NCBI GenBank assembly: GCA_035999365.1
Contig: DASYGT010000015.1
Coordinates: 33,186 to 97,185 of the forward strand
DNA: 64,000 nt
Source of the DNA: DASYGT01 sp035999365
GTDB lineage: Bacteria > Actinomycetota > Actinomycetes > Mycobacteriales > Jatrophihabitantaceae
Reading direction: 5' to 3'
Every line of letters begins with the position of its first letter. Within the stretch, counting starts at the first letter, position 1. Positions 42,269-50,507 of this stretch are shown here, piece after piece. The notes beneath the pieces are model-generated. The model saw only the letters and a list, made by a program, of their open reading frames with translations, was not told the origin of the DNA and made no database searches. Both the position numbers and the translations under genes were made by a program.

Positions 42269-43216
42269 TCAACCAGCGCGGCGACGGCGCGCAATCTCGG
42301 CAAGGGTGACCGCGGCCGCGACGGAGGCGTTGAGCGACTCGGCGTCCGCACTCATCGGTATCGACAGCGTGACGTCGCAGGTCGCGCCGACCAGTCGCGA
42401 CAGGCCCCGCCCCTCGGACCCGACGACCACGACGCATGGCTCGGTCGCCAACTGCAAGTCGTCCAGGCTCGTCGTCCCGTCGGCGTCCAGACCGATCACA
42501 TACATTCCGGCGTCCTGACACTGCTTGAGCGCCCGCACGAGGTTGGTCACCTGGGCCACCGGCACGCGCGCTGCAGCGCCCGCCGACGTGCGCCAGGTCG
42601 TCGCGGTGACCCCTGCCGATCGGCGTTCCGGAACGATCACGCCGTCGGCGCCGAACGCGAGTGCCGACCGGATGACCGCCCCCAGGTTGCGAGGATCGGT
42701 CACGCCGTCGAGGGCCACGATCAGCGGCGGGGCGGCCGATTCCGCGGTCAGGGCGAGCAGGTCGGGCAGCTCGCGATAGGCGAACGGCGGCACCTGCAAC
42801 GCGAGGCCCTGGTGCAGCAACCCCCCGGTCTTACGGTCGAGTTCGCCCCGGCTGACCTCCAGCAAGGCGATGCCGCGGTTGCCCGCGATGCGGATCGCCT
42901 CGGTGACGCGCTCATCGGACTCGATGCCGATGGCGACATACAACGCCGTAGCCGGCACCTTGGCCTTCAAGGCCTCGGCGACCGGATTCCGTCCGACGAG
43001 CAGTTCTGCGGCCTCGGCCGGGCGCGACCGGGCGCGATTGCCCTCGCGCTTGGCCGCGGAGCTCGCCCGACGTGCTGCCGGGTGCCCCTTGCGGTCGGTG
43101 GCCGGCGGCGTCGGTCCCTTGCCCTTGAGGCTCCGGCGGGGCTGGCCACCCGATCCGATCTGGGCGCCCTTCTTGGACTTGCGCACCGCGCCCTGCCGAC
43201 GCGAGTTGCCGGCCAT
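42269..43216 (-). CDS. rlmB: 23S rRNA (guanosine-2'-O-)-methyltransferase RlmB
   Basis: A 315-residue SPOUT-class methyltransferase. Residues 1-65 are a basic Arg/Lys/Gly-rich tail. A substrate-binding domain starts at LLVGRNPVAEALKA, and the SPOUT domain has IVALDGVTDPRNLGAVIRSA, VVVVGSEGRGLSRLV and LSIPMSADAESLNASVAAAV, which form the trefoil knot that binds SAM. It methylates the ribose of G2251-equivalent in 23S rRNA. ATG 43216 overlaps the cysS stop by one base (TGATG), so they are coupled. Confidence 0.93.
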   Translation of the reverse strand: MAGNSRRQGAVRKSKKGAQIGSGGQPRRSLKGKGPTPPATDRKGHPAARRASSAAKREGNRARSRPAEAAELLVGRNPVAEALKAKVPATALYVAIGIESDERVTEAIRIAGNRGIALLEVSRGELDRKTGGLLHQGLALQVPPFAYRELPDLLALTAESAAPPLIVALDGVTDPRNLGAVIRSALAFGADGVIVPERRSAGVTATTWRTSAGAAARVPVAQVTNLVRALKQCQDAGMYVIGLDADGTTSLDDLQLATEPCVVVVGSEGRGLSRLVGATCDVTLSIPMSADAESLNASVAAAVTLAEIARRRRAG

Positions 43217-44634
43217 CAGGCCTGGTCCTTGAGCGTCCAGCGCGGGCCGTCTGGTGTGTCCTCGACCTCGATGCCGGCTGCTGCCAGCTGATCGCGAATC
43301 GCATCCGCGCTCGCATAGTCCTGGCGCTTGCGAGCCGCCACACGCTGCTGCAGTGCGACCTGCGCAAGGGCGTCGACGACGGCGGTGAGGTCCGAGGAAT
43401 GCCTCGAGCTCCACTCGTAGGGATCGATGCCGAGCACACTCGTCATCGCGTGAACGGATGCCAGCGCACCCTGGGCTGCATCCTTGTCACCCGCGGCCAA
43501 CGCGTTGTTGCCTTCGCGCACGACGTTGTGGATTGCTGCCAGCGCCTGCGGCACGGCGAGATCGTCGTCCATCGCTTCAGTGAACTCAGCGCACATGATG
43601 CCTTGCGACAGGCCGAAATGACCGCCAGGACCACCCGAGAGAAGCTCGCCCGCACGCTGCATGAAGTTCTCGATACGGCGGTATGCGGCGGCCGCCTCAT
43701 CCAGCGCTTCGGGCGAGAACTCGACGTTGCTGCGGTAGTGCGCCGCGCCGAGGTAGTACCGCACCTCGACGGGACGCCAGGTCTTCACGATCTCGGTGAC
43801 GAGCAGCGAGTTGCCGAGCGACTTCGACATCTTCTCACCGCCGATCGTCAGCCACGCGTTGTGCATCCAGTAACGGGCGAAGCCGTCGCCGGCGGCGACC
43901 GACTGGGCGATCTCGTTCTCGTGATGCGGGAAGACCAGATCGAGTCCTCCGCCGTGGATGTCGAACGTCGCACCGAGGTACTTCGTCGCCATCGCCGAAC
44001 ACTCGAGATGCCAGCCCGGGCGACCTCGTCCCCACGGCGTAGGCCACGAGGCAGTGTGCGGCTCGCCGCCCTTGTGCCGCTTCCACAGGGCGAAGTCGCG
44101 AGGATCGCGCTTGCGACTCTCCCCTTCGGTGTCGCCGGCCGACTGCATGGCGTCGAGCTTCTGACGCGACAGCTCGCCATAGCGAGCGTAGGAGCCGACG
44201 TCGAAGTACACGTCACCATCGGATGCGTAGGCATGGCCGGAATCGATCAGCCGCTGCATCAGCTCGACCATCTCGGTCACGTGCCCGGTTGCGCGTGGTT
44301 CGTACGTCGGGGGCAGGCAGCCGAGCACCTCGTAGGCGTTGCGGAAGTTCGCCTCGTGCAGCGCCGCCCAGCCCCACCACGGCTGCCCGGCCTCGGCCGA
44401 CTTGACCAAGATCTTGTCGTCGATGTCCGTGACGTTGCGGATGAAGGTGACCTCGTATCCGCGCCGGGTCAGCCACCGCCGCAGGATGTCGAAGTTGACA
44501 CCGCTGCGGATGTGACCGATGTGCGGAGGCGCCTGCACCGTCGCGCCGCACAGATAGATGGAGACCGCGCCGTCGACGAGCGGCTCGAACGGCCGCTTCG
44601 TCCGCGTCAGGGTGTCGTAGATCTGCAGGCCCAC
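43216..44634 (-). CDS. cysS: Cysteinyl-tRNA synthetase
   Basis: A 472-residue class Ia aminoacyl-tRNA synthetase. Seen: the zinc Cys in YLCGATVQAPPHIGHIRS with HIGH, zinc ligands in GRPGWHLECSAM and FPHHENEIAQS, and KMSKS in IGGEKMSKSLGN. The C-terminal helical domain ends in the KRQDYASADAIRDQLAAAG segment. It charges tRNA-Cys. Start GTG 44634 (MGLQIYDTLTRTK) has GGGAGG at good spacing. It precedes rlmB in the same operon, as in mycobacteria. The divergent PLP gene starts 93 bp away. Confidence 0.96.
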   Translation of the reverse strand: MGLQIYDTLTRTKRPFEPLVDGAVSIYLCGATVQAPPHIGHIRSGVNFDILRRWLTRRGYEVTFIRNVTDIDDKILVKSAEAGQPWWGWAALHEANFRNAYEVLGCLPPTYEPRATGHVTEMVELMQRLIDSGHAYASDGDVYFDVGSYARYGELSRQKLDAMQSAGDTEGESRKRDPRDFALWKRHKGGEPHTASWPTPWGRGRPGWHLECSAMATKYLGATFDIHGGGLDLVFPHHENEIAQSVAAGDGFARYWMHNAWLTIGGEKMSKSLGNSLLVTEIVKTWRPVEVRYYLGAAHYRSNVEFSPEALDEAAAAYRRIENFMQRAGELLSGGPGGHFGLSQGIMCAEFTEAMDDDLAVPQALAAIHNVVREGNNALAAGDKDAAQGALASVHAMTSVLGIDPYEWSSRHSSDLTAVVDALAQVALQQRVAARKRQDYASADAIRDQLAAAGIEVEDTPDGPRWTLKDQA

Positions 44635-44654
44635 CTGTCCATCCTCCCAGACCG

Positions 44655-44697
44655 TTGGGGAGTGATTGCCCGGCCGACCGCGGTCGACGCTCCCCAA
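44655..44697. promoter_or_regulatory. Inverted repeat in the cysS / PLP-enzyme divergent region
   Basis: TTGGGGAG (44655-44662) and CTCCCCAA (44690-44697) form an 8-bp inverted repeat, and the centre is the palindrome GACCGCGGTC (44676-44685). It lies between the divergent cysS and PLP-enzyme starts, where an operator would be expected. No known consensus is matched. Confidence 0.4.
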
Positions 44698-44715
44698 ACG
44701 GGTGCCGCGGCGGGA

Positions 44716-44721
44716 TAACGT
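44716..44721 (+). promoter_or_regulatory. -10 element of a probable leaderless transcript (PLP enzyme)
   Basis: TAACGT fits TANNNT and ends six bases before GTG 44728, which has no ribosome-binding site. This spacing is the usual sign of a leaderless mRNA in actinobacteria. Confidence 0.5.
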
Positions 44722-44727
44722 CGCTTC

Positions 44728-45876
44728 GTGGACGAGCTGCGCGTGGAGTCGATCGTGGTGGCGGCGGGGCGCCCGCACGAGCCCGGGGCGCCGCTCAGCG
44801 TGCCGCCGTTGCTCAACGCGACGTTCCGAAGCGCCCACGACGGGACCAACGCCTACCTGCGAAACGAGAGCAGCGACTCGGTGCGGGCCTTCGAGCAGGC
44901 CGTTGGCGCCCTGGAGGGTGGCACGGCCATCGCCTTCGCCAGCGGCATGGCTGCGATTGCGGCCGTTGTCGAAGGGCTGCCGAGCGGAAGCACGGTGGTC
45001 GGTCCCGTTGCCGCCTACTCGGGCACGATCTCGCTGCTCGCCGAACAGCAGCGGCTGGGCCGGGCGACAGTGCGCAGCGTCGACATCACCGACACGGATG
45101 CGGTCATCGCCGCGTTGCCCGGTGCGGACCTGCTGTGGGTGGAAGCGCTGACCAATCCGCTGCTCGGCGTCCCGGACCTGCCCGCCCTTTTCGACGCCGC
45201 GAGAACGGCGGGCGTCCTCGTCGGGGTCGACGCAACCTTCGCCACACCCGTTGCGTTGCGCGCCCTCGACCTCGGTGCCGATGTCGTGATGCATTCGGCG
45301 ACGAAGTTCCTGGGTGGTCACTCCGATCTGCTGATGGGCGTGCTCGTCGTTCGCGCACCAGATCTCGCCGATTCGCTGACCGCGCGTCGGCGGTTGGCCG
45401 GCGCGATGCCCGGCGCCCTCGAGTGCTTCCTCGCGTTGCGCGGTGTCCGTACTCTCGCCGTCCGGATGGAACGCGCGCAGGCGAACGCGATCGAGCTCGC
45501 CGTTCGCCTTGCCGCGCATCCGGCAGTGACGCGGGTGCGCTATCCGGGGCTGCCATCCGACCCCGGCCACGAGCGGGCGTCTCGGCAGCAGAGCGGGTTC
45601 GGTGCCGTGATCAGCTTCGAGGTGACGGGCGCCGCCGGGGACGCGGAACGGGCGTGTCAGCGCGTCGAGCTGATCACCCATGCGACGAGCCTGGGCGGCG
45701 TCGAATCGATCATCGAACGTCGCGCCCGTTACGACATCGATGCGGCGGCGGGCTGTCCACCGACGCTGCTTCGACTGTCGGTAGGCATCGAGCACGTCGA
45801 CGACCTCTGGGCCGACCTCACCCAGGCGCTGGCTGAGCTGCCGTCGCTGACCGACGGCGATCCTGTCCGATCCTGA
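44728..45876 (+). CDS. Cys/Met-metabolism PLP enzyme (cystathionine gamma-synthase/lyase-like)
   Basis: A 382-residue fold-type I PLP enzyme. FASGMAAIAAVVEGLPSG (cofactor phosphate loop), VEALTNPLLGVPD, VDATFATPVALRALDLG with the PLP aspartate, and VMHSATKFLGGHSDLL with Lys193 are seen. The family catalyses gamma-elimination/replacement or beta-elimination on cystathionine and homoserine esters. Which reaction applies is not shown by the sequence. It sits antisense to its neighbours between cysS and ispF, where I recall none in mycobacteria, so it may be an insertion; a link to cysteine or methionine supply is plausible. Start is GTG 44728, probably leaderless. Confidence 0.87.
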   Translation: MDELRVESIVVAAGRPHEPGAPLSVPPLLNATFRSAHDGTNAYLRNESSDSVRAFEQAVGALEGGTAIAFASGMAAIAAVVEGLPSGSTVVGPVAAYSGTISLLAEQQRLGRATVRSVDITDTDAVIAALPGADLLWVEALTNPLLGVPDLPALFDAARTAGVLVGVDATFATPVALRALDLGADVVMHSATKFLGGHSDLLMGVLVVRAPDLADSLTARRRLAGAMPGALECFLALRGVRTLAVRMERAQANAIELAVRLAAHPAVTRVRYPGLPSDPGHERASRQQSGFGAVISFEVTGAAGDAERACQRVELITHATSLGGVESIIERRARYDIDAAAGCPPTLLRLSVGIEHVDDLWADLTQALAELPSLTDGDPVRS

Positions 45877-45897
45877 CCAGCTGGTGGTCCGGATCGG

Positions 45898-46371
45898 TCA
45901 CGATTCGCGGCAGATGAGGGCGGTGGCCACGGCGGCCCGACCCTCGCCGCGGCCGGTGAGGCCCAGCCCGTCGGTGGTCGTTCCGGCCACCGACACCGCC
46001 GCGCCGACGACGTCGCTCAGCACGCGCTGGGCTTCCTCGCGCCGCGAGGAGAGCTGCGGCTCGGTGGCGATCACTTGCACGGCGACATTGCTGATCGTCC
46101 AGCCGCCGGCGCGCACCCGCCGAACCACCTCGGCGAGGAGTGCAGCTCCCGAGGCGCCGGACAGCGCTGGGTCATCGGTGCCGAACACCGACCCGAGGTC
46201 GCCGAGCCCGGCTGCCGACAGCAGCGCGTCACAGATCGCGTGAGCGGCGACATCACCGTCGGAATGGCCGGCGCAGCCGCCGGCATCCGGCCAGATCAGC
46301 CCGGCAAGCCAGCAGGGGCGACCCGCCTCGATCGGATGTACATCGACCCCGATGCCCGTTCGTAGGTCCAT
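45898..46371 (-). CDS. ispF: 2-C-methyl-D-erythritol 2,4-cyclodiphosphate synthase
   Basis: A 157-residue enzyme of the MEP isoprenoid pathway. The metal-binding GIGVDVHPIEAG and CAGHSDGDVAAHAICDALLSA are intact, as is the terminal TTTDGLGLTGRGEG. It cyclises CDP-ME 2-phosphate to MEcPP. ATG 46371; a TTG is immediately upstream. In actinobacteria ispF usually follows carD and ispD. Here ispD is absent, and a hairpin lies between carD and ispF. Confidence 0.94.
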   Translation of the reverse strand: MDLRTGIGVDVHPIEAGRPCWLAGLIWPDAGGCAGHSDGDVAAHAICDALLSAAGLGDLGSVFGTDDPALSGASGAALLAEVVRRVRAGGWTISNVAVQVIATEPQLSSRREEAQRVLSDVVGAAVSVAGTTTDGLGLTGRGEGRAAVATALICRES

Positions 46372-46390
46372 CAACGTGCCCCGGGAACGA

Positions 46391-46429
46391 CGATGGCGGC
46401 GCCGGTCACAGGACCGGTCGCCGCCATCG
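46391..46429 (-). terminator. Hairpin between carD and ispF
   Basis: CGATGGCGGCGCCGGT (46391-46406) pairs with 46413-46429 with one bulged base, around a six-base loop. It is 16 bp after the carD stop. The stem is long and GC-rich, consistent with an intrinsic terminator, which would leave ispF dependent on read-through or its own promoter. Confidence 0.65.
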
Positions 46430-46444
46430 GGACGCTATTGCTGC

Positions 46445-46936
46445 TCAGGCCACAGCCTCGGCAAGAACCTCATCAAGAACGATCTCGGCCTTGTCCTCGT
46501 TCGTGCCCTCGGCAAGGGCAAGCTCGCTCACGAGAATCTGGCGAGCCTTCGCGAGCATCCGCTTCTCACCGGCCGACAGACCGCGGTCGCGGTCACGGCG
46601 CCAGAGGTCGCGAACAACCTCGGCGACCTTGTTGACGTCGCCCGAAGCGAGCTTCTCGCCGTTGGCCTTGTACCGACGCGACCAGTTGGTGGGCTCCTCG
46701 GTGTGGGGTGCACGCAGCACCTCGAACACCTTGTCGAGACCTTCCTGACCGACGACGTCGCGAACACCCACGACGTCGGCGTTCTCGGCCGGAACCAGCA
46801 CCGTCAGATCACCCTGCGCGACCTTGAGCCGCAGGTAAGTCTTCTTGACACCCTGAAGAAGCCGTTCTTCGATGGCCTCGATCAGCGCAGCCCCGTGATG
46901 TGGGTAAACGACGGTCTCGCCGACCTTGAAAGTCAT
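46445..46936 (-). CDS. carD: CarD-family RNA polymerase-binding transcription factor
   Basis: A 163-residue regulator. Residues 1-60 form the RNA-polymerase-interacting (Tudor-like) domain (MTFKVGETVVYPHHGAALIE); residues 65-160 form the helical DNA-binding domain with the conserved tryptophan in NWSRRYKANGEKLASGD. CarD stabilises the open complex at rRNA and other promoters and is essential in mycobacteria. AAAGGGG lies nine bases before the ATG. A -10-like TACCCT is found 27 bases further upstream on the minus strand (46968-46963). Confidence 0.96.
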   Translation of the reverse strand: MTFKVGETVVYPHHGAALIEAIEERLLQGVKKTYLRLKVAQGDLTVLVPAENADVVGVRDVVGQEGLDKVFEVLRAPHTEEPTNWSRRYKANGEKLASGDVNKVAEVVRDLWRRDRDRGLSAGEKRMLAKARQILVSELALAEGTNEDKAEIVLDEVLAEAVA

Positions 46937-47176
46937 ATGTAAGAGCCCCTTTCCGCACCTCTAGGGTAACACGCAGCACAGCCGTCGAGCCTGGCGTGTT
47001 TGCTGATCACCCGCCCGCGGACGTGGTAATGAGCACCGCGATACCCCGGCCGGAGCGCAGGCGGCGTGGGCCGGTCGATAGGCTGTCCGACGTCTGGGGG
47101 CGCCGTGTCCGCACGCCGTGCACGTCGCCTGCCGCACCGATGTTCGTCCTGCACCGCTGTGCTTCGAGGAGTCGAC
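46937..47176. other. 240-bp divergent region between carD and the lpqE-like gene
   Basis: It should contain both promoters. On the minus strand TACCCT (46968-46963) suits a carD -10. On the plus strand TAGGCT at 47079-47084 suits a -10 for the lpqE-like gene. Neither has a strong -35. No reading frame or RNA element is supported. Confidence 0.45.
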
Positions 47177-47878
47177 GTGAGAGTAGAGCCGGCCAGGCGG
47201 CGGCGGATTGTTCTGGGCCTCGCAGCCCTCCTCGCGGTGCTGACGACAGCGTCCTGCGCCACAGGGAAGCAGGCCGAGACCTCGCACGAGACACCGGCGA
47301 TCGACGGCACGGGCGGCAGCGTCGGCGCGATCCAGCTGCACGCCGTGGCGATTGCCGCTCCGACCGGCGCCCAGTCCTACGCCGCCGGTGCGGCGGCCCA
47401 GCTCATGCTCGTCATCGTCAACACCGGGACAACCGACGACACCCTGGTCGGCGTGAGCACGCCGGGAGCCGCGAACGTTTCCTTGTTCGCGAGCACCGGT
47501 GACGCCGCGGCGGCACTCGCGGCCTCTGCGTCGGCGCCCGCCTCGACCTCTGCAGCTGCGCCGTCGGCATCAACCTCGGCATCAACCTCGGCATCAACGT
47601 CGGCGTCGGCATCGACGTCACCCTCGGCGTCCGCCAGCGCGGCACCGCAGCCGCTGACCTCACTCGCCGTCCCGGCAGGCCAACGGGTTTCGCTCGGCAT
47701 CAGCGGCACCGACAAGGTGCTGATGATCAACGGTCTGCTCAAGCCCCTGTTCCCGGCGACGACGCTGTCGATCACTTTCAATTTCGGCGTCGCCGGCTCG
47801 GTCACGCTGGCGGTGCCCGTGCAGCTCACCGCTGGAGCCACACCACTGACGATTGCGCCACTCACCGGCGCCGGCTGA
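47177..47878 (+). CDS. LpqE-like lipoprotein with Ser/Ala/Thr repeat
   Basis: A 233-residue lipoprotein. The signal ARRRRIVLGLAALLAVLTTA ends in lipobox TASC. A beta-rich domain follows (GSVGAIQLHAVAIAAPTGAQ, LMLVIVNTGTTDDTLVGVST), interrupted at about residues 115-155 by a low-complexity Ser/Ala/Thr stretch encoded in part by a 12-bp DNA repeat, then GQRVSLGISGTDKVLMINGL and a terminal strand. The fold resembles PCuAC/LpqE-type copper-chaperone-like domains, but Met/His metal ligands are not obvious. GTG 47177 has GAGGAG upstream. It precedes radA, as in mycobacteria (recollection). Confidence 0.82.
   Translation: MRVEPARRRRIVLGLAALLAVLTTASCATGKQAETSHETPAIDGTGGSVGAIQLHAVAIAAPTGAQSYAAGAAAQLMLVIVNTGTTDDTLVGVSTPGAANVSLFASTGDAAAALAASASAPASTSAAAPSASTSASTSASTSASASTSPSASASAAPQPLTSLAVPAGQRVSLGISGTDKVLMINGLLKPLFPATTLSITFNFGVAGSVTLAVPVQLTAGATPLTIAPLTGAG
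47566..47601. repeat. Three 12-bp tandem repeats in the lpqE-like gene
   Basis: The unit GGCATCAACCTC occurs at 47566-47577 and 47578-47589, and with one change (GGCATCAACGTC) at 47590-47601. Twelve bases keep the reading frame. Slippage would change the Ser/Thr linker length in steps of four residues. Confidence 0.8.
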
Positions 47879-47906
47879 CCTACCGCTCCTTGTCGGTACC
47901 CGGTCC

Positions 47907-47912
47907 TACGGT
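47907..47912 (+). promoter_or_regulatory. -10 element of a probable leaderless radA transcript
   Basis: TACGGT ends six bases before GTG 47919, with no ribosome-binding site between. The arrangement matches the leaderless pattern also seen at 44716. Confidence 0.5.
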
Positions 47913-47918
47913 GGGCTG

Positions 47919-49358
47919 GTGACCAAAGCCGCAAGCGCTCGACGGCCGGGTTTCCGATGCAGCGAGTGTGGTGCGGTGTCGCTCCGCTGGGTCGGCCGGT
48001 GCCCTGAATGCCAGGCGTGGGGAACCGTCGCCGAGGCCGGTGCGGGCCCGCGCCGCGCCGCCGCCGCCGCGCCGGTCACTCGCGCCGCCAGCCCCATCGC
48101 CGATCTCGACCCCGACCTGGCACGTGCCCAGCCAACCGGTGTCCCGGAACTCGACCGTGTCCTCGGCGGTGGGCTCGTCCCGGGGTCAGTCGTTCTGCTC
48201 GCCGGTGAGCCCGGGGTCGGCAAGTCCACTCTGCTGCTCGAGGTCGCGCACCGCTTCGCCGCAACCGGCGGCGCGCCCGCGCTCATCGTGACGGGCGAGG
48301 AGTCGACGGCACAGGTACGGCTACGCGCCGAGCGCACAGGCAACGTCCACCCACGGATACTGCTCGCCGCGGAGAACGACCTTGGCGCGGTGCTCACCCA
48401 TATCGACGACGTCTCTCCGGGCCTCGTGGTCGTCGACTCCGTCCAGACGATTTCGAGTGACTCGCTCGACGGGGCGGCAGGTGGCGTGCCGCAGATCCGC
48501 GCCGTCGCCGCCGCACTCATCGCCGTGGCCAAGGAGAGGGGCATCGCGACCGTGCTCGTCGGCCACGTCACGAAGGACGGGTCGATAGCCGGCCCGCGCG
48601 TGCTCGAGCACCTCGTCGATGTCGTCCTGCACTTCGAGGGTGATCGGCAATCATCGTTGCGGCTGATCCGCGCCACCAAGAACAGGTACGGAGCTTCGGA
48701 CGAGGTGGGGTGCTTCGAGATGCGGGAAGACGGCATCGTCGGCCTCGCCGACCCGTCCGGACTGTTTCTCTCCGATCGCACGGTGGCGGTTGCCGGCACC
48801 TGCGTGACGGTGACCCTCGAGGGCAGACGCCCGCTCATCGCGGAGGTCCAAGCGCTGGTCAACCGGTGCCCTGGCGGAGGATCGCCGCGGCGGGCCGTCA
48901 GCGACCTCGACGCCGGCAGGGTGGCCATGCTCATCGCGGTCATGACGCGGCACGGCGGCATCCCTCTGGGCGAGTCGGAGGTGTACGCGGCCACCGTCGG
49001 CGGCATCGCCGCACACGAACCGTCGGTCGACCTGGCGATCCTGCTCGCACTGTCCTCGGCCGCTCGCGCGCAACCGGTGCCGGCGACCGTGTGCGCGATC
49101 GGCGAGGTGTCGCTGTCCGGCGATGTCCGCCGCGTCGGAGGGCTACAGCGACGCCTTGCCGAGGCGGCGCGGCTCGGGTTCACCACAGCGCTCGTGCCCG
49201 ACGCACACGCCGCCGACTCCGGAGCCCCGATCGTCGCCGGTATCCGCACGGTGCCGGTCGCGACACTCCCGGACGCGATGCGGGCCGCAGCCGTTCTCGC
49301 CGAAGCGGGGGCCACCGCCCGCCGCACCGCGCTTCGGCCAATCGCCGCAGGAGAGTGA
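47919..49358 (+). CDS. radA: DNA repair protein RadA
   Basis: A 479-residue recombination helicase/branch-migration protein. Residues 14-31 are a C4 zinc finger (CSECGAVSLRWVGRCPEC). The RecA-like domain has Walker A GEPGVGKST (Lys102), ATKNRYGASDEVG (the KNRFG motif with Tyr for Phe) and a Lon-protease-like C-terminal domain from about residue 290. It acts in recombinational repair. Start GTG 47919 gives MTKAASARRPGFRCSECG. disA follows 69 bp downstream, the usual radA-disA pairing. Confidence 0.95.
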   Translation: MTKAASARRPGFRCSECGAVSLRWVGRCPECQAWGTVAEAGAGPRRAAAAAPVTRAASPIADLDPDLARAQPTGVPELDRVLGGGLVPGSVVLLAGEPGVGKSTLLLEVAHRFAATGGAPALIVTGEESTAQVRLRAERTGNVHPRILLAAENDLGAVLTHIDDVSPGLVVVDSVQTISSDSLDGAAGGVPQIRAVAAALIAVAKERGIATVLVGHVTKDGSIAGPRVLEHLVDVVLHFEGDRQSSLRLIRATKNRYGASDEVGCFEMREDGIVGLADPSGLFLSDRTVAVAGTCVTVTLEGRRPLIAEVQALVNRCPGGGSPRRAVSDLDAGRVAMLIAVMTRHGGIPLGESEVYAATVGGIAAHEPSVDLAILLALSSAARAQPVPATVCAIGEVSLSGDVRRVGGLQRRLAEAARLGFTTALVPDAHAADSGAPIVAGIRTVPVATLPDAMRAAAVLAEAGATARRTALRPIAAGE

Positions 49359-49427
49359 ATACGCGTGGATCATGCGGCGGAAATGCCTACACTGAGGCAA
49401 AACTGACGGTCCGCGCGAGGAGGATCC

Positions 49428-50507
49428 GTGGCGACAACCGAACGCGACGAGAGCCTGCGGGCCGTTCTCGCGACGGTGGCGCCTGGCACCGGTCTGCGTG
49501 ACGGCCTCGAACGGATCCTGCGGGGGAACACCGGCGCCCTGATCGTCATCGGTTGGGACCGCGGCGTCGAGACGCTGTGCACCGGAGGATTTCCCCTCGA
49601 TGTCGAGTTCTCGGCAACCAGGCTGCGCGAGCTCTGCAAGATGGACGGCGCGGTCGTACTCAGCGACGACGGGGCGCGAATTCTGCGGTCGGCGACGCAC
49701 CTCATGCCCGACCCGGCAATCCCGACCGAGGAGTCCGGTACCCGGCATCGCACGGCGCAGCGGGTGGCGCTGCAGACCGGCTATCCGGTCATCTCGGTAT
49801 CGCAGTCGATGCGGATCATCAGCCTCTACGTGCTCGATCGGCGTTACGTCCTGCAGAGCAGCGGTGAGCTGCTTACCCGCGCGAACCAGGCAATCGCGAC
49901 GCTCGAGCGGTACAAGTCGCGACTCGACGAGGTATCCAACGCACTCTCGGCGCTCGAGATCGAGGATCTGGCCACCGTCCGCGACGCGGCCATCGTCTCG
50001 CAGCGTCTGGAGATGGTGCGGCGGATCGCCGACGAGGTCACCGGCGAGGTCGTCGAGCTCGGCACCGACGGTCGGCTGCTCGCGCTGCAGCTCGAAGAGC
50101 TCATGGCCGGCGTCGATGCCGACCGCGAACTGATCGCCCGTGACTACGTTCCCAGCGGCCGGCGTAGCCGGAGCCCGGAACAGGTGCTCGCAGACCTCGC
50201 CGATCTGTCCGCCACCGACCTTCTCGACCTCACCCTCGTTGCCCGGTGCATGGGGCTGCCGGGCACTGCAGAGGGACTCGATGCTGCCGTGAGTCCCCGC
50301 GGCCATCGGCTGCTGGCCCGCGTGCCGCGGATGCCGGGCACCATCCTCGATCGCGTTGTCGATCACTTCGCCGGCCTGCAGAAGCTGCTCGCCGCCTCCG
50401 TCGAGGATCTTCAGGTGGTCGACGGGGTGGGCGAGACGAGGGCCCGGGCGGTCCGGGAGGCGATCTCGCGGCTGGCCGAGGTGTCGATCATCGACCGCTA
50501 CTCGTGA
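49428..50507 (+). CDS. disA: Diadenylate cyclase DisA (c-di-AMP synthase, DNA-integrity scanning)
   Basis: A 359-residue octameric enzyme. The DAC domain (residues 1-140) has the catalytic KMDGAVVLSDD (Asp73) and GTRHRTA (residues 106-108 RHR). A helical linker and a C-terminal HhH DNA-binding domain follow (VEDLQVVDGVGETRARAVRE). It makes c-di-AMP from ATP and stops when bound to branched DNA. AGGAGG precedes the GTG. Adjacent to radA, which in known systems modulates DisA activity. Its stop abuts the convergent gene at 50508 (TGATCA). Confidence 0.96.
   Translation: MATTERDESLRAVLATVAPGTGLRDGLERILRGNTGALIVIGWDRGVETLCTGGFPLDVEFSATRLRELCKMDGAVVLSDDGARILRSATHLMPDPAIPTEESGTRHRTAQRVALQTGYPVISVSQSMRIISLYVLDRRYVLQSSGELLTRANQAIATLERYKSRLDEVSNALSALEIEDLATVRDAAIVSQRLEMVRRIADEVTGEVVELGTDGRLLALQLEELMAGVDADRELIARDYVPSGRRSRSPEQVLADLADLSATDLLDLTLVARCMGLPGTAEGLDAAVSPRGHRLLARVPRMPGTILDRVVDHFAGLQKLLAASVEDLQVVDGVGETRARAVREAISRLAEVSIIDRYS

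Noticed and set aside
44635..45795. Upstream extension of the cysS frame across the PLP-enzyme gene
   Set aside because: The synthetase begins at GTG 44634 with a good ribosome-binding site. The extension is antisense to a clear PLP enzyme.
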